Positions 1 through 15,968 of a stretch of DNA of 64,000 bases are shown in pieces; the stretch's first letter is position 1, and every line of letters begins with the position of its first letter. The translations under genes and the position numbers were made by a program. The notes below the pieces were generated by a model. That model saw only the letters and a program-made list of their open reading frames with translations. It had not been told where the DNA came from and ran no database searches. Origin of the DNA: Styela clava (lineage: Eukaryota; Chordata; Ascidiacea; Stolidobranchia; Styelidae); NCBI RefSeq assembly GCF_964204865.1, contig NC_135251.1, positions 30,170,943 through 30,234,942 of the forward strand, in the 5' to 3' direction.

Positions 1-3000
1 TAAAAATATTCATTTTGTTTGTGATTTCTGGGGGAATCGAATTTTAGGGTATAAAAATGATTTCGATTTGCTCAAATTTTATATTCAGAAAAAAATATGT
101 CGAACACTCGCAAATACGCAAGTAAGTCGCAAGTAAAGATTCTCTTTCTCGCATTTACACAATTCCAAATCATTTTGAGATGGAAATAAACAGATTTTAC
201 TGACGTATCAAGGAATGTTCTGGAGTTCTCTGAATTTTCATTGAACCCAAGTTATGATTTTATACAAGTATTTATTAATGATATTATTGATACATTACAT
301 TTAAAATTGTTAACCAGTGCCCGCGGTCGCTGTTGACCTTTTGTGTTTTGACAAAAGCAGGTTGTAGTTTGTATGAGTCCTGACGATTGCTGGGTCGTTT
401 GGTGACAGAACCAACACGCTGTCCACACAACGATGATGATTGACGACTTAAACATTTTTGTTGTTTCTAAAATGTGATAACCAACATACCGATTCGTCTT
501 TACAATTGCCTCTTGATTTGCTTGACCCAGCGCTCAACTCATCATTCGTTCGTTTGATAAATAGGAAATACTACTTGCCAATGATGACGCCGTGGTCATC
601 CATCTCTCTCGCCTGACAATCTCAAGCACACCCGATCGACGCACGCACTATTGAAAATAATCCAAAATTTCAAATACGTTGTATGGTAAATAAGGTAATT
701 TTCAACCCTATTTATATTTTACTGTTATATTTATTCAACAACGTATAAATCGAGATGGAATAACCATCCAAATATACGGATTAGCTTAGCTGAAGAACAT
801 AGATATAAAAAAAGTTTTCCATGAATGCGCAGCGTACTTACCAAGAAATTTTGCTAAATTTTCCGAATAGAAAAACACCCCTTGCGTTCAATATGTGGGG
901 TTTCTTTCAATTACCATTCGATCACGGGTGGTTTAGCATGTTGAATTTCAAATTTCATGTACGGCAATGTTGTTTGTTTATCATTGATGTGATAAAATAT
1001 ACTACTCCTGTTGATGAGCTTTTTTTGTCAGCCGGACATATGCTATTTGACAATTACAAGACTAATAAAAGCAGACGTAGTAGAAATGTACGCTGACAAG
1101 TGGTGTTACAAAAATGTATTAAATTACGAGACATTTTAAAGTAAATAACCTTGTCTCTGTGCTTAAAGCGTATTTGCGCTAGGGCCCTCAAGCATAGATT
1201 TTTAAGACACAGTTACATCGGGTAAATTAAGTCATATTTGTATATAACTATATATATTTGTATATAATACTGAAAGTGACTTTACCGATTTAGGTCGCAA
1301 TGACTTCCATGCCTCAACCTGTGAAATGATTTAAGAAATAATTCGGAATTGACTGAAACGGCTATTTTCGGCACTAAATACGAAAGTTCGGTACATGATA
1401 TACATACAAGTGTACCTTATTCGTTTATCTTTTGTGATTGTTTGAAGTTATCAGGGCATATTATGCTTTTCGGTACATTTATGGTAAAAATTAGAATATA
1501 TATGACTAGAGTAAGATTAACATTGGAGATCAAAATCAGCTTGCAATCGTCAAGATGCTAATGAGAACAACTTCGAAGAACGCAGCTTATCGCTCGAAAA
1601 CAGTGGTAGAGGGAGCAAATAAATAATAAAATCCATATTTAGGTATATATCTGCTTACCTTTAGCTTCTCATGCTTAAAGCGATGTCCACAAAGCAAACA
1701 TTTCACAAACAATAAGCAGAAGTAGTGTGTCTCTAAGCACGAATGCCGGACAGTTTTTGTATTCTATTTTATGTTTTGTTATTGAAATACAAAAGCAAAA
1801 ATGCGCTTGAAATAGTTACGGTCACAACACTTTCTACGCGCTAACTATCGGCGAGATAGTTCAATTAAGTGTTTATTTCGATTTGGTTGATTTATAATTA
1901 ATTGTTAATTGCTTCTCCTAATGACTGACCCGTGTGTTTATATGAGACTGACACATGTTCGGTAAACAATTTACCATTTGATGCAATCATTGTTTGCAGC
2001 AATGGTTGTTGTTTACTACGTGGATATTACGAAGCTTATTCTCAGCGTTGCCTACTCAAGAAAAATATAAGGATGTTTTGCAGAGGTAATATTTTTATGG
2101 CATTTTTAAGCCACTAAGATTATATCTCGATTACGGCCTCATTGACAAATGTCCACGGGCCATCGCTCCGACCGAGCAAACACATAGTGGTGCAGAACCC
2201 TCCATGTTTGGAATAATCATATCCTATTCCTCATTACACGAGCAACTAACTTAATACAGTTTTGCGTGATTTAGTTTTTAATAAAAAAACAATGACCATC
2301 ACCTTCATTAGAATTGGGAATAAAAACACGAGATAAGGAAATTCGTTCCGAAATTGACAGCAATTAACGGAGTTGTAAAACGTACTTTTTAAAAATGTAC
2401 AATATTTTAATGTATATGAAATAAGTTTCAATGAAAAACGTTGAGATTTTAAAAGCAAAAATGCTGTAAAGCTATATATCTAACATTATGTACATGTCAT
2501 GTATTTTAATTTTTAGTAAATTGTGTTTTGACAGTAAATTGCGATATAGTTCGGCTTCATTTATCCGCTATTATTTTTCTGATTGTGATGAAGTGCTTCG
2601 GCAATAGGTAAGGTTAGGTAAGTCGACGTAATTTTATAAAGCTTTTGTAGAGTTTTGCCAAGTTTCCCTGTTGGATTTTTACGACTGGCCATGCCAGAAC
2701 ATCAGCTTCATGAGAGACCATGAAATATTCCTTCACTTTATTCCCACAAAGTGTTTCAGGAGTTAGTTTGATCTCGTTTTGATATTGCAAATGACCAATG
2801 GAATCATACAACACACCACATCATACAGAGCAACAACTTACATGGAAAAACAAAAAAAAATGTAGAAAGTGTTATAACCTACATTCGTTGTATTATATGT
2901 GGTTTTACTGGGTCGTGAAAGGTTTGATTTTTGAAGATGAATCAAATACTAATTTAACAAGCATAATAAACATTGTCACGTAAATTTTTTATGACATTTT

Positions 3001-6000
3001 GACAAAAAATAACGTTCGTTTTAAATTGACACACACGTGTTATAAAACGCCGCCGATTTATTTGATTGAAGGAAACGAGCGATAGTACAAGTAAAAGAAC
3101 TAAACTACAAAGCGTTTTTGCCATTTCGGATCTCATAACGATCTAGCGCTATAAAGATTAAACGTTTTTTATGGGCCATGCATGACACAAGAAAATTTTC
3201 CGCAACCGACGATAAAAACTGGAAGTTTAGAATTTATAAGTCGCCGACAAAATTTTATAACATCGTATTAGGTCAGAGTTTGCCATGTATGACTACGAAT
3301 AAAATAGTTGCGGTCCACGCCTGATCGAAGTTATTTAACAAATAAATTCGAAGGTTGTTATGGAACGCGAGATGGAGGCAAAGTCAACACCATAAACATC
3401 ATTCCATCATAAACCATATCAACGACAGTTTTACGCGCAGCAAAACTTCTGATGTGGAATCAGGTTACCGTCGTCGTTAAAGCGATATAAAATTTTAAAT
3501 TGCTTTTGATGAAAATAAATATAGATTAAAGAATTTAGTTATTTTCCGATAAAACAGATTCTGGAAATTTTAAAACCGGTATTTCTGATATGTGTCATTA
3601 AAACGACGATAACGCCAATCTGTTCCTATAACGTTAAAATCGATTTAACCAGGTCGTCTACGTAAATAATGCGGAATATCTAACATAAACTTGCATATTT
3701 TTATATATTGTGTTCATACACGCACTTGCTGAAATCTGTATTAACCTGATGTAACCTCTAGAATTGGTTTAGCCAACTTCTTTCAGATTAAACATCAACA
3801 ATTTATTTCGATGAATATGCTATAGTAAAATGAAGTTAATTCACCACACACGTTTTCGATTCAATGAATTTCTTCCGTCGGAATGCCTGGTTTATTTTCA
3901 TTATCAAATAGCCTAAGTATGAGTACAGTGTCCACTTCCGACCGAAGTTTTGAGAAAATACACTTCATGTGGCAGTCCATAACAGTAGAGTAATAAGTGC
4001 CGCAATTGTCAACAGTTGCTAGGCATATTTCAATTTTGTTCGAAGCCAGATCCATTTTCTATTAGTTCGAAATCATTTTGATCATAGATTGAACATATCT
4101 AGGCAACTCAATGCATATACAACCCAAACATGACAGTATATAAATAAAAGTATCTCCCATTTATCATCTATGCACTTAGTGACTGGTGAGGGAAATTGTC
4201 AACGATCGTTTAAAAATACCTGAAGGACATGGATTGAAATCGTCTTTAATGCGTTTAGTGTTGACTACGATTTTCGTCGCGCACTTACTGTTTCCTGTGA
4301 AAGATAATGCTATTTAAAATTAATAAAATTAGTTCGTTTTAAATGAATAAATAGCTGTCAAAAACGTCTGCATTTTAGCAAGAATAAATCGTTTTTTGAA
4401 TGACAAGGCTTGAATGTTTAAAAAAATGGAGTTTAACTATTTTCCTCCCATTAGTCGTTAGTTTATTGAAAATTATATATTTTAGAATTAAGGAAGTTAA
4501 AATTTCAAAACCACTGCATGCAATTTCCTGCAACAAATCTGTATTATCAGACTCAATCTACAAAACTGTGAACAGTCTACTTTAGAACTCGGTGAATAAA
4601 AAAAATATGTTTATGGTTCGCATGTTGAGATTTTTTTTATACGTATTATAAAACACCACAGTTTGTATTCGAGCCAAAAAAAACGAGACAACGACCTGTA
4701 TAATTGACTCGAACCGCTGATATTCGACTGTATATTCAGGGTCGATTCATGTCTTTTAGAGGCCTTAAGCGCTTAAGACTATATGATGCCATATTTATAT
4801 AAAATGACGAAACTAGTGTTCCATGTCATCTGGATAAGTTTCAGTATTCACTACTAAATAAAGGCTAAGTTATGATTAAATTATATGATATATTTTGAAA
4901 ATATTTCTGATATTTACAAACATTTATAAAAATTTTGTGTTGCCCCCTTTCTGTTGTGCCCTAAGCACGTGCTTATTTAGCATGGTGGTTGATCCAAAAC
5001 TGTATATATTAATGGCATAACTTCTATAAGAATATTATCAGAATATCAAAATGGTGGACGATCAGCAATTTTGACATATACCAGGCATGTAAATTACTTT
5101 TTGCAGATGTGAGATATGAAAAACGTTCAGATCTTATTACTCAAAATTACTCCTTCTCATTAAACCTTCACACCTGTGGTGCGGAGTGAGGATTGTAAAT
5201 AAGTTGCCGTCGTTTTCTTCAACTGGTCCGTTCATTAAAATGAACGAAGCCTAAAATCAAATAAAGAATTCAATCTTAACGAGTGATATCCAGTCGGATC
5301 AAAGGTGTCAGTCATTTTGAATTCGCTTTAAATGCCTCTCGTTTCATCGGTCTCGATGCCACACGCCTCGCCTTTGATCTCAAGACGGCGAAAAATGCCG
5401 TCAGTCATCGGCTCGCGAATGAATAGTTGACGAAACGGGCTGTGTGTGTCGGGAAAACAAAGTGATTTTGCTTGAAAAGAGGAAAAATACGAACGTGCTA
5501 ATTCGTTACGGTGCTTGAATGAAAGTTAGAAGCTCTACGAGGTGGGCCTTGCCGTCGCGGTTGCTGCGTTTTGTCAAATAGTTGACGGGAGTGAAACGAG
5601 CGAACGGCGAATTTAAATAAATCTCCTTTTAGCGCCTTTGATCCGTCCGCGTTGAATTGAAAAGGCACATCGATAAATCAATAGTTTTTCATGTCTTAAG
5701 AGAAATCGGCGCAATGTCGGATTGCGGCAAATTTTGATGGATATGTTGGTCTAACTACATCTCATATCTAGAAAATGCGCCACTGGCCTACTTATACTGC
5801 TTTCGCCGAATGAGATCCGCTTGCATGAATAATAAACGAGCCAATTATAGAGTTGTCAGAAGATGGTTCATCTCTGCCCGCAAAGAAATTTATCTTAATT
5901 CCGATATACTCGTACCAGATTAAACATGATACAACCTCCAGATGAACAGTTCTAGCGTGGAATTTTTTTCGAATTTTTATTCGGGTTACGGTTATGCTTG

Positions 6001-8690
6001 TGTGCGATGTCGAAATATCCCAATTAACTGAATGTTATTTTGAATATGTAGTTCCATCAGGTGCTTTTTGACGCCATTCATAGGCGACCCACAGTTGGTC
6101 GAAATGCGAGCAGATGATCAATTTTCGACAGACAAGGTTCATATCTCGTGGTATTCTTTTGCCGCCGCCTCATTTAGCACCTTGCCATCAAACACACTCG
6201 GCTGTCAAGATCATGTCGATAACAAATAACAAGAGATATTTTCTCCACACGTCACCTGCGCCATATTTACCGGCGTAATCTGTCACTCCAAAACAAATAA
6301 GGTACCTACAGAGAAGGATTATCGCATTTAGAAATTATCTGTGATTTCAACTTTTTTCTAATATTGGACAAAATAATTCATGTTGACACAACGCAAATGC
6401 TGTTTTTAATTCGCTTAATTTCAACACCACAATTCCATATTTTTCTTAAAACGTTTAACTTTGAACAACATTTGCTCGTTTTTGTTCTATAAAGAGAAAT
6501 GGAAGTTTATTATTACCTTTAACCGCTAATGGGAAATGCTGTTTATTTTCACAGACCTTGTAAGAGTGTTCGTACTTAAAAGGAAGCCTCAAGATATCCT
6601 GTTCTGTCAGCAGTAATATGAATTCCTTAACCCTGTTGTCGGACGTAAGTATAAATGTGTTGTTTTGCATTGCAATTCAAAATTTTCTAATCCAAGTGTT
6701 AATGTACCAAGCATCTCGTCGATTAAAAATAGCTCTTCCGAAAAGATTACTAAATTTTGCGAAACACGATAATAGAGATTTGCATAAACACATCAACAAA
6801 CCTCGGGTAAAGAGAAAAAGAAAGCGTTAGACAAGTTCATCCATTTTGATCGACTGGTCGTGATTTCGTGACACATTGCATGGATGTGAAAACCGCTACA
6901 AGTTTTTTTGACAACATTTATAATAATGACAAAAAGTTAATGATATTTACCACAAAATTAACTGGCTCATGAGTGTTGATAGATTATTATGAGTGAGCTG
7001 TAGTAATGTTACACGAATTTAAGTCGTCGTCGATTCAACAATTGTAGCATCTTATCCAAGGTAAGTTGTCTATACCCCTAGTTGTCCCTAGATAGATTAG
7101 TGTCCAGGTATTGTCAGTACATATAAACAAAACTTATTATAATGGAGTTGCTTGAAAATACAACAATCATGCACTTATCATGCTCAACAATTCTAAGGAT
7201 TCTCGCCACTACAGCCAGGTACGAGTAAACTCCGATCCAATGCCTGTAACCGAGCGTTGTTCCTAATGTAGGGGCCGTTTTCAATCTTTCCGATTCATTT
7301 TGGAAATGTGAGAAGTAGTTATTTGGCTTTTGTGTCGGTATCTTTTGTATCTGACTCATTTGAATCATCTAGCGGATAAATAATAACGTGTGATTGAAGT
7401 TGTCATTCCAAATTCAATCAATGCTATCAAAAACGACAAGATCCGACTACACAGCCCATGTCTTGGATTTTCGACAAAGAACTTGTGGTTGAATATTTAA
7501 CTTTTTATGTTACTGATTTCAAATCAAAGGCACCACAGGGCGGCGTTAAATCAAACTTCGCGATTCTGTGGTTATCAGTGATTCTCAACTGTATTCCAAC
7601 ATTATACCTCAATTGCAAAATACAAGGCAATAATGGCCTGCTCACCTATTTTGCGAGTTTTACCTCCTACTGATGCGCAAACTTAGTCAGAGGTCCTACG
7701 CCAATTTCAAGTCCTTAACGGCTGAATGATTCGTTGAGTCTTTGAGTATAAACGTATAAACGTTAAGTATAAACAGGGAACATCATAACGAAGGAGTCCG
7801 GGAGCACATAGTACTTCCCTTGTTAAATTTTAAACTGATTAAGAAGCTCGCACGTTCCGTAATTTGACAGTATAATTTAGAGAAACATTTGTATTGTTAA
7901 GTATTTTGTATATTAGGGTATTAATTTGTACGATCTTAACGCTGTTGAGAAAGAATCGATGATTGATCATTCCTGCAATAACACGCTGATGTCGAAACAC
8001 ATAACCTTGCCATTGTCACAGCCAGATATTGCTCGAAAAAGAATATATCCGGAGCTCAGTGACAAAATCATTAAATTATCGCTGATTTTCTGTACAACTT
8101 ACTTATATGGGACAAGCTTTTCATCAAGACCAAAAGGAAAAATAGTGTGGAAATCAACGCTATACTTTGCCTTGCAGAAACATCATTAGAACGGCGTTAA
8201 ACAGGTATGATACAAACAAGACAACAGCAAATTTCTCAGTAAATAAATTCCATGTTTTGGAATACAGAAGGGATAGCAGTACAACTAAAATATTGTATTT
8301 TTTTGTAAATATTCAGCAAGTCTAGTATATTTCTAAGAGATAAATATCTACGCGCATAATAAAGTGGCCCGACATATAGCAGGGTCAATTAAAAACTAGT
8401 TGGCTCCAATAGTGCTTCCACAATGTTATAATTGTGTGCCCTCACTTCGTTCTTAATATTACGGTAAGAGTAAGGGGGACTTGGTTATTCTTTGTCAAAT
8501 GAAACACGAAGCTAGTCTGTCGCACAAGGTTTTTCAAGGTTGGGATGTTGCTGTACTGTATATAAAGAGAGTTATCTGACAGTTACTTAATAAATACCCG
8601 AAATATAAATATCAAACCTTCTTAAACTCCAGAAGAAATAATATGAAACGACATTTGAAAATCACCGTGTGACTTTCCACTCAGCTTGCC
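1..8690. other. AT-rich stretch without a supportable gene
   Basis: No reading frame longer than about 90 residues is present, and none that I read resembles a known family or joins to a neighbour through plausible splice sites. The stretch is strongly AT-rich apart from a more GC- and CpG-rich island at about 5300-5720 (listed separately) and a milder one at about 6040-6280. It could be intergenic DNA or a large intron of a gene whose exons lie outside the window. The second reading cannot be excluded. Confidence 0.5.
5297..5643. promoter_or_regulatory. Cluster of three perfect TCF/LEF sites in a GC-rich island
   Basis: The nine-base TCF/LEF consensus CCTTTGATC occurs three times within 347 bases: on the minus strand at 5297-5305 (read as GATCAAAGG on plus), and on the plus strand at 5371-5379 and 5635-5643. 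The surrounding 5300-5720 is clearly richer in G, C and CpG than its flanks and carries no open frame. TCF/LEF proteins bind this motif and recruit beta-catenin to Wnt target genes. That the cluster is a Wnt-responsive enhancer or promoter is inference; no target gene is identifiable in the window. Confidence 0.4.
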
Positions 8691-8718
8691 TAGATTAACT
8701 ATTCGAACGGGAGACAGC

Positions 8719-8850
8719 ACATTTGCACCCACGTACATTTGCACCTACGATAATTGAACTCGCATACTTTTTCACTCACCGACATTTGGTTTACTACCCT
8801 AAGTTTTAGCGTATAGGTTTCATCCGCGGACATTTGCACCCACGGATATG
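8719..8850. repeat. Short interspersed repeats of an ACATTTGCACCCACG motif
   Basis: The motif ACATTTGCACC(C/T)ACG is seen three times: twice in near-tandem at about 8719-8750 and once at 8830-8844. A partial copy (GACATTTGG) lies at about 8781. This spacing is typical of subterminal repeats in small transposons or of a decayed satellite. It lies just beyond the 3' side of the hAT transposase relic and could belong to that element's non-coding end, which I cannot establish. Confidence 0.4.
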
Positions 8851-9056
8851 TGCGTATATTAACATCCTTTTTTGCCTCTTTTACCCCTTTATCGATCAAG
8901 ATTGCAATGCAGCATTTCGACCATTCCGATCTTATAAGCTAGATTTTTTTTTCAAGTGCGATCTCGAAACCGATATTACCAAAGAACAACTCATGAATAT
9001 ACAGAAAGGCTTGAACAGGAGGCTGCATGAGTTTACTTTCAGGATAATAAAAATAA

Positions 9057-10478
9057 TCACATGTATGGTGACGACTTCCCTTGTTTTTTGGCAACCAGAT
9101 CTTCAATATCTGGTGGAATAGCAGACAATGCGTAAAGCATGTCAGATTCGACATCGAGCCGGTTTCGTGCTTTAGATAGGACAGTAAGCAAGGTAGAAAA
9201 TCTACACTCACACAGGTAAGTTGCATAAGAGGGAACAAGAATCATCAGGACATTCATATCCGGTCTTGGGAAGAATGTATTCCTCTGAGGGCCAACGTAC
9301 TTACTTGATATAAAAAGTTTAGTATGATTGGCATTTATATTTTTACAAAGCTTGTGTGGGAGACGAGTGCGGAGCGCTAAACTTTTCACATAATTAACGA
9401 CCTTAATTACGACAGACAAATGCTCGTGTAATCTTGTCTTAATGATTTTGGAAACAAGAATCGCTTAGTGAATAACGCAAAGAGTGCCGAATTTTTCTGC
9501 TTTATGAGAGAAACCAATCCAGATTTGTCACCAAGCATGGCAAAATCACCATCTGTACATACATCAACAAGCTTACACCAACTCAAACCAGTATTTTTGA
9601 GAAAATCAACTAACACTTGAAAAACATCCCGCTGTCTTTCATGTTGTTTCCAAAGGTTGGCGGAAGAGAAATTATCAATAATCATTCCACCATCAACATA
9701 TCTGGCATCCACAAGTAGCTGGGAGAGATAACATCTGTACTTTCGTCCAGATGAAGTGTAAAAACAGGAGAGGAGGTAATCTTCGATATTACCTTGCTCT
9801 TAAATCTTAATCAATATTTTCCGACATTTCATTGATTCTGGATTTTATTGTGTCGTTGGACATTGAAATTGTTTCATTGTTTGAGATGCTTTCTCTCCAA
9901 GCTCCACTATCACACTTTTCAATATACAAGGTTTCAGGAGGGGTTTACCAATCGGATGTGCTTTTTAGCTTTTGCCACTTGAGCGATGGCAAATGATGTA
10001 TGTACAGCAGTATTGTTAGTCTGCCAAAAAATTGACGAATTCGTCCAGCTTTTGAATTTTTAGACTGGACAACCTGGCTTAAAAAAATACCGTCTCTTGA
10101 TTGTGTTAATGAGGAAGGTTTTGTGGTACTGTTTGGAAAGCTTTTTATGCACAGAACACACTGAGGAAAATAAAGACCATCCCGAATAAGATACGTAAAC
10201 CCAAAATGTAAATAACCGTTCTGTTTCTTCATTTTTTTTTCGTGACATTCTGTTTCAACAAATGTGGTATTTTTGTGACTAAATTTGATGTAATTAGTAA
10301 AATAAAATAGAACTCGACTCGTGATGTTGGTTTTCAATTTCGGTTGAAATATAGGCATATAATTATACTGATATTGATAATAATACTGATTTCTCGCAAT
10401 CAATAACACAACGTTTCTCGCAACAAAACAAGCAAATAGATGTGATTTTTGTTTACCTTCGTCAAAATATTTTTTCAC
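9057..10478 (-). pseudogene. hAT (ZBED5-like) transposase pseudogene
   Basis: This is the coding remnant of the hAT element above. The intact family protein has a BED zinc finger, an RNase-H-like DDE core and a hAT C-terminal dimerisation region. Here the first frame (10478-9945) holds the zinc-finger side but runs out of frame after the first Cys pair. The frame 9712-9407 has the core segment around the CTDG motif. The frame 9419-9057 has VVNYVKSLALRTRLPHKLC followed abruptly by the C-terminal segment with YLCECRFSTLL and RNRLDVESDM. The join between those two blocks implies an internal deletion. I infer an old inactive insertion rather than a domesticated gene, because no continuous frame survives. 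Confidence 0.7.
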
Positions 10479-10510
10479 AATGACGAAATTTACCCGCAGG
10501 GGTACCCACA

Positions 10511-10526
10511 GGGGTAAATTTACCCC
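10511..10526. repeat. 16-bp perfect palindrome near the hAT terminus
   Basis: GGGGTAAATTTACCCC is an exact inverted repeat with no spacer. It starts 16 bases inside the presumed terminal repeat of the hAT relic, and a second partial copy of the half-site (ACCCGCAGGGGTACCC) adjoins it at about 10490-10506. Subterminal inverted motifs of this type commonly serve as transposase-binding sites; that role is inferred here. Confidence 0.5.
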
Positions 10527-10542
10527 AGGTTAAGAATTACTG

Positions 10543-11916
10543 CGCCAGAGCTTATACGGTATATATACGAAAACCGACCCCAAATATATTTATGGCTTCA
10601 GAGTTAACCGATTGCACAAGAGAGCAACTGAACAAGAAAAGCGGTTACCAGTGGGAGAACTGCTTTAAGACCATTTCAATAGGAATCCGGTGTAGGCCAG
10701 AATTGGTGCATCGAGTAGATTTGAATGAAGTTACTTGACATGATATTTTTCGAGTTTTGCTTTAATAAAGCATTAGGTGCTCATCTTCAATCGTCAGGTC
10801 ATTTATACGAACATATATATATAGATGAGTAAATCGTAAAATAAGCAGAATTCTTGTTTATTCTCTTGTTATCTTGTGAGTATTCGTTCCAGACTGCGAT
10901 GATATTTGTATAAGAGTTTATATAACTTTCCCAAGTTTATACTGTGGTGGTAGTTGGACATCATACGAAAGCATTTGAGTGTAACGCTGGCAAATTAAGT
11001 TGGGCAACCATGCCTTGTAAGATTTTTTCTTAATCTTATGGGCTCGTTCATTTGCAGAAGTTTGATAGTGGATCTGGGTCTATTTTCCGCTTGAATAGTG
11101 AAACATATTAAAAATTAAAAATTTCTGTCTAAATATATCTTCCAGGTTGGCATAACCTGGGTAGCATAGTGTATGAATTTCTTTGTTACTAAGTATAGAG
11201 ATATTTGAACAGATTTTATGTAAATTTATTTGCAAGTGACATATTTCAATATCCACGACATTGAATTTCTTTCACAAATAAGCAATCGTTACACAATAAA
11301 TAAATTAATTTAAAATTAGATGTTGATACTTTTATAAAAAATCTATAAACCAATTCAATTTCTTTTTCAAAATATTTTATCTAGTACTTTATGAAGGTGT
11401 ATCAAATAAGTATTCAAACATTATATATGAATTACCAAACACCAAAATGGTCAAGAAAAAATGAACAATATTCTGATTTAAGTATGAATATGATGACTTT
11501 GTGATGATTGAATGGCGAATTTAGGTTGAAAAATCAATAAAATCATTCATTTTGACAGATAAATATGTTTTGACAATAATATAAATATTCGTGAATTGGT
11601 AAAATATCGAAAAAGAGATTCAGTTACCCACCCAAGTAACATTACAACATAATTGCTGTAAGGAACATGTTTGATGAAAAATGTCATTTTAGGTAGAAAA
11701 AAAATCAAAATATAACAATACACTAAATCCAGTTGATTTATTCCAATCGTTGGTTGCATCAAATTAGTGATGTGTTTCATAAAAGACCACAGTGGCCGGA
11801 CTTTGTAAAAATAATTACTACGATTTTCAAGTATTCGGTATCTTATCAGCAACGAGACTCTTATGTACGCATTGTTGTCTTTTAAGCAATTTTAATATAC
11901 ATATCATTATTATATT
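10543..11916. other. Non-coding AT-rich DNA downstream of the protease gene
   Basis: I see no coding frame with family similarity and no RNA gene. The 101-residue minus-strand frame at 11852-11547 lies downstream of the protease stop codon, and its composition is not distinctive. This is most likely the protease 3' untranslated region plus intergenic sequence. Confidence 0.4.
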
Positions 11917-15605
<3,689 letters not shown>

Positions 15606-15792
15606 TTCAAAATATAAAACTTTAAATAAAAAAATAAAAGTAAACCGGCGAATAAATTAATAATATATCGTGTGTGCTATTTCTGTGAATTTGCGTATCA
15701 GAAAACAATAGTTAGCAGATATCATTATGTATCATTTATGATAATGATCACCGTTATAAGTGCAAGTTTATATTAAAGTATGTACTCTAGCC

Positions 15793-15960
15793 CAGTGGTG
15801 GGAATCAATTTTTTTGTCAGCCGGTTCCATCATACAAATGTCATATTTTCAGGCGGTTCTGTTACAAAAAGTCATGTAATGCTAACCGGTTCGCTGATCT
15901 CATAAAATTCCGTGAGACGGTTCTATAGAACCGGTGCGAACCGGCTGAATCCCACTGCTG
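15793..15960. mobile_element. 168-bp hAT-type MITE with perfect 8-bp target-site duplication
   Basis: The element starts CAGTGGTGGGAAT and ends ATCCCACTGCTG, an imperfect terminal inverted repeat of about 12 bases beginning with CAG as in hAT elements. It is flanked on both sides by the identical 8-mer CTCTAGCC (15785-15792 and 15961-15968), the duplication length produced by hAT transposases. It has no coding capacity, so it must have been moved in trans. Internally it repeats ACCGGTT-like motifs, including ACCGGTTC and AACCGGTGCGAACCGG. The intact duplication suggests a fairly recent insertion, just upstream of the protease start codon. Confidence 0.9.
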
Positions 15961-15968
15961 CTCTAGCC

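Larger units (their letters stand above)
9057..10542 (-). mobile_element. Degenerate hAT transposon with ZBED5-like transposase
   Basis: Minus-strand frames at about 10478-9945, 9712-9407 and 9419-9057 together read as a decayed hAT transposase of the ZBED5/SCAND3/FAM200 type. A BED-like zinc-finger start (HFGFTYLIRDGLYFPQCVLC) lies at about 10210-10150. A catalytic-core segment with CTDGDFAMLG follows, then a C-terminal dimerisation segment ending in PPDIEDLVAKKQ. Frames are broken and the central RNase-H part is largely deleted, so it cannot make an active enzyme. The right end at 10542 begins CAGTAATTCTTAACCTGGGG on the minus strand, like a hAT terminal repeat. The left terminus was not found. 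Confidence 0.75.
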
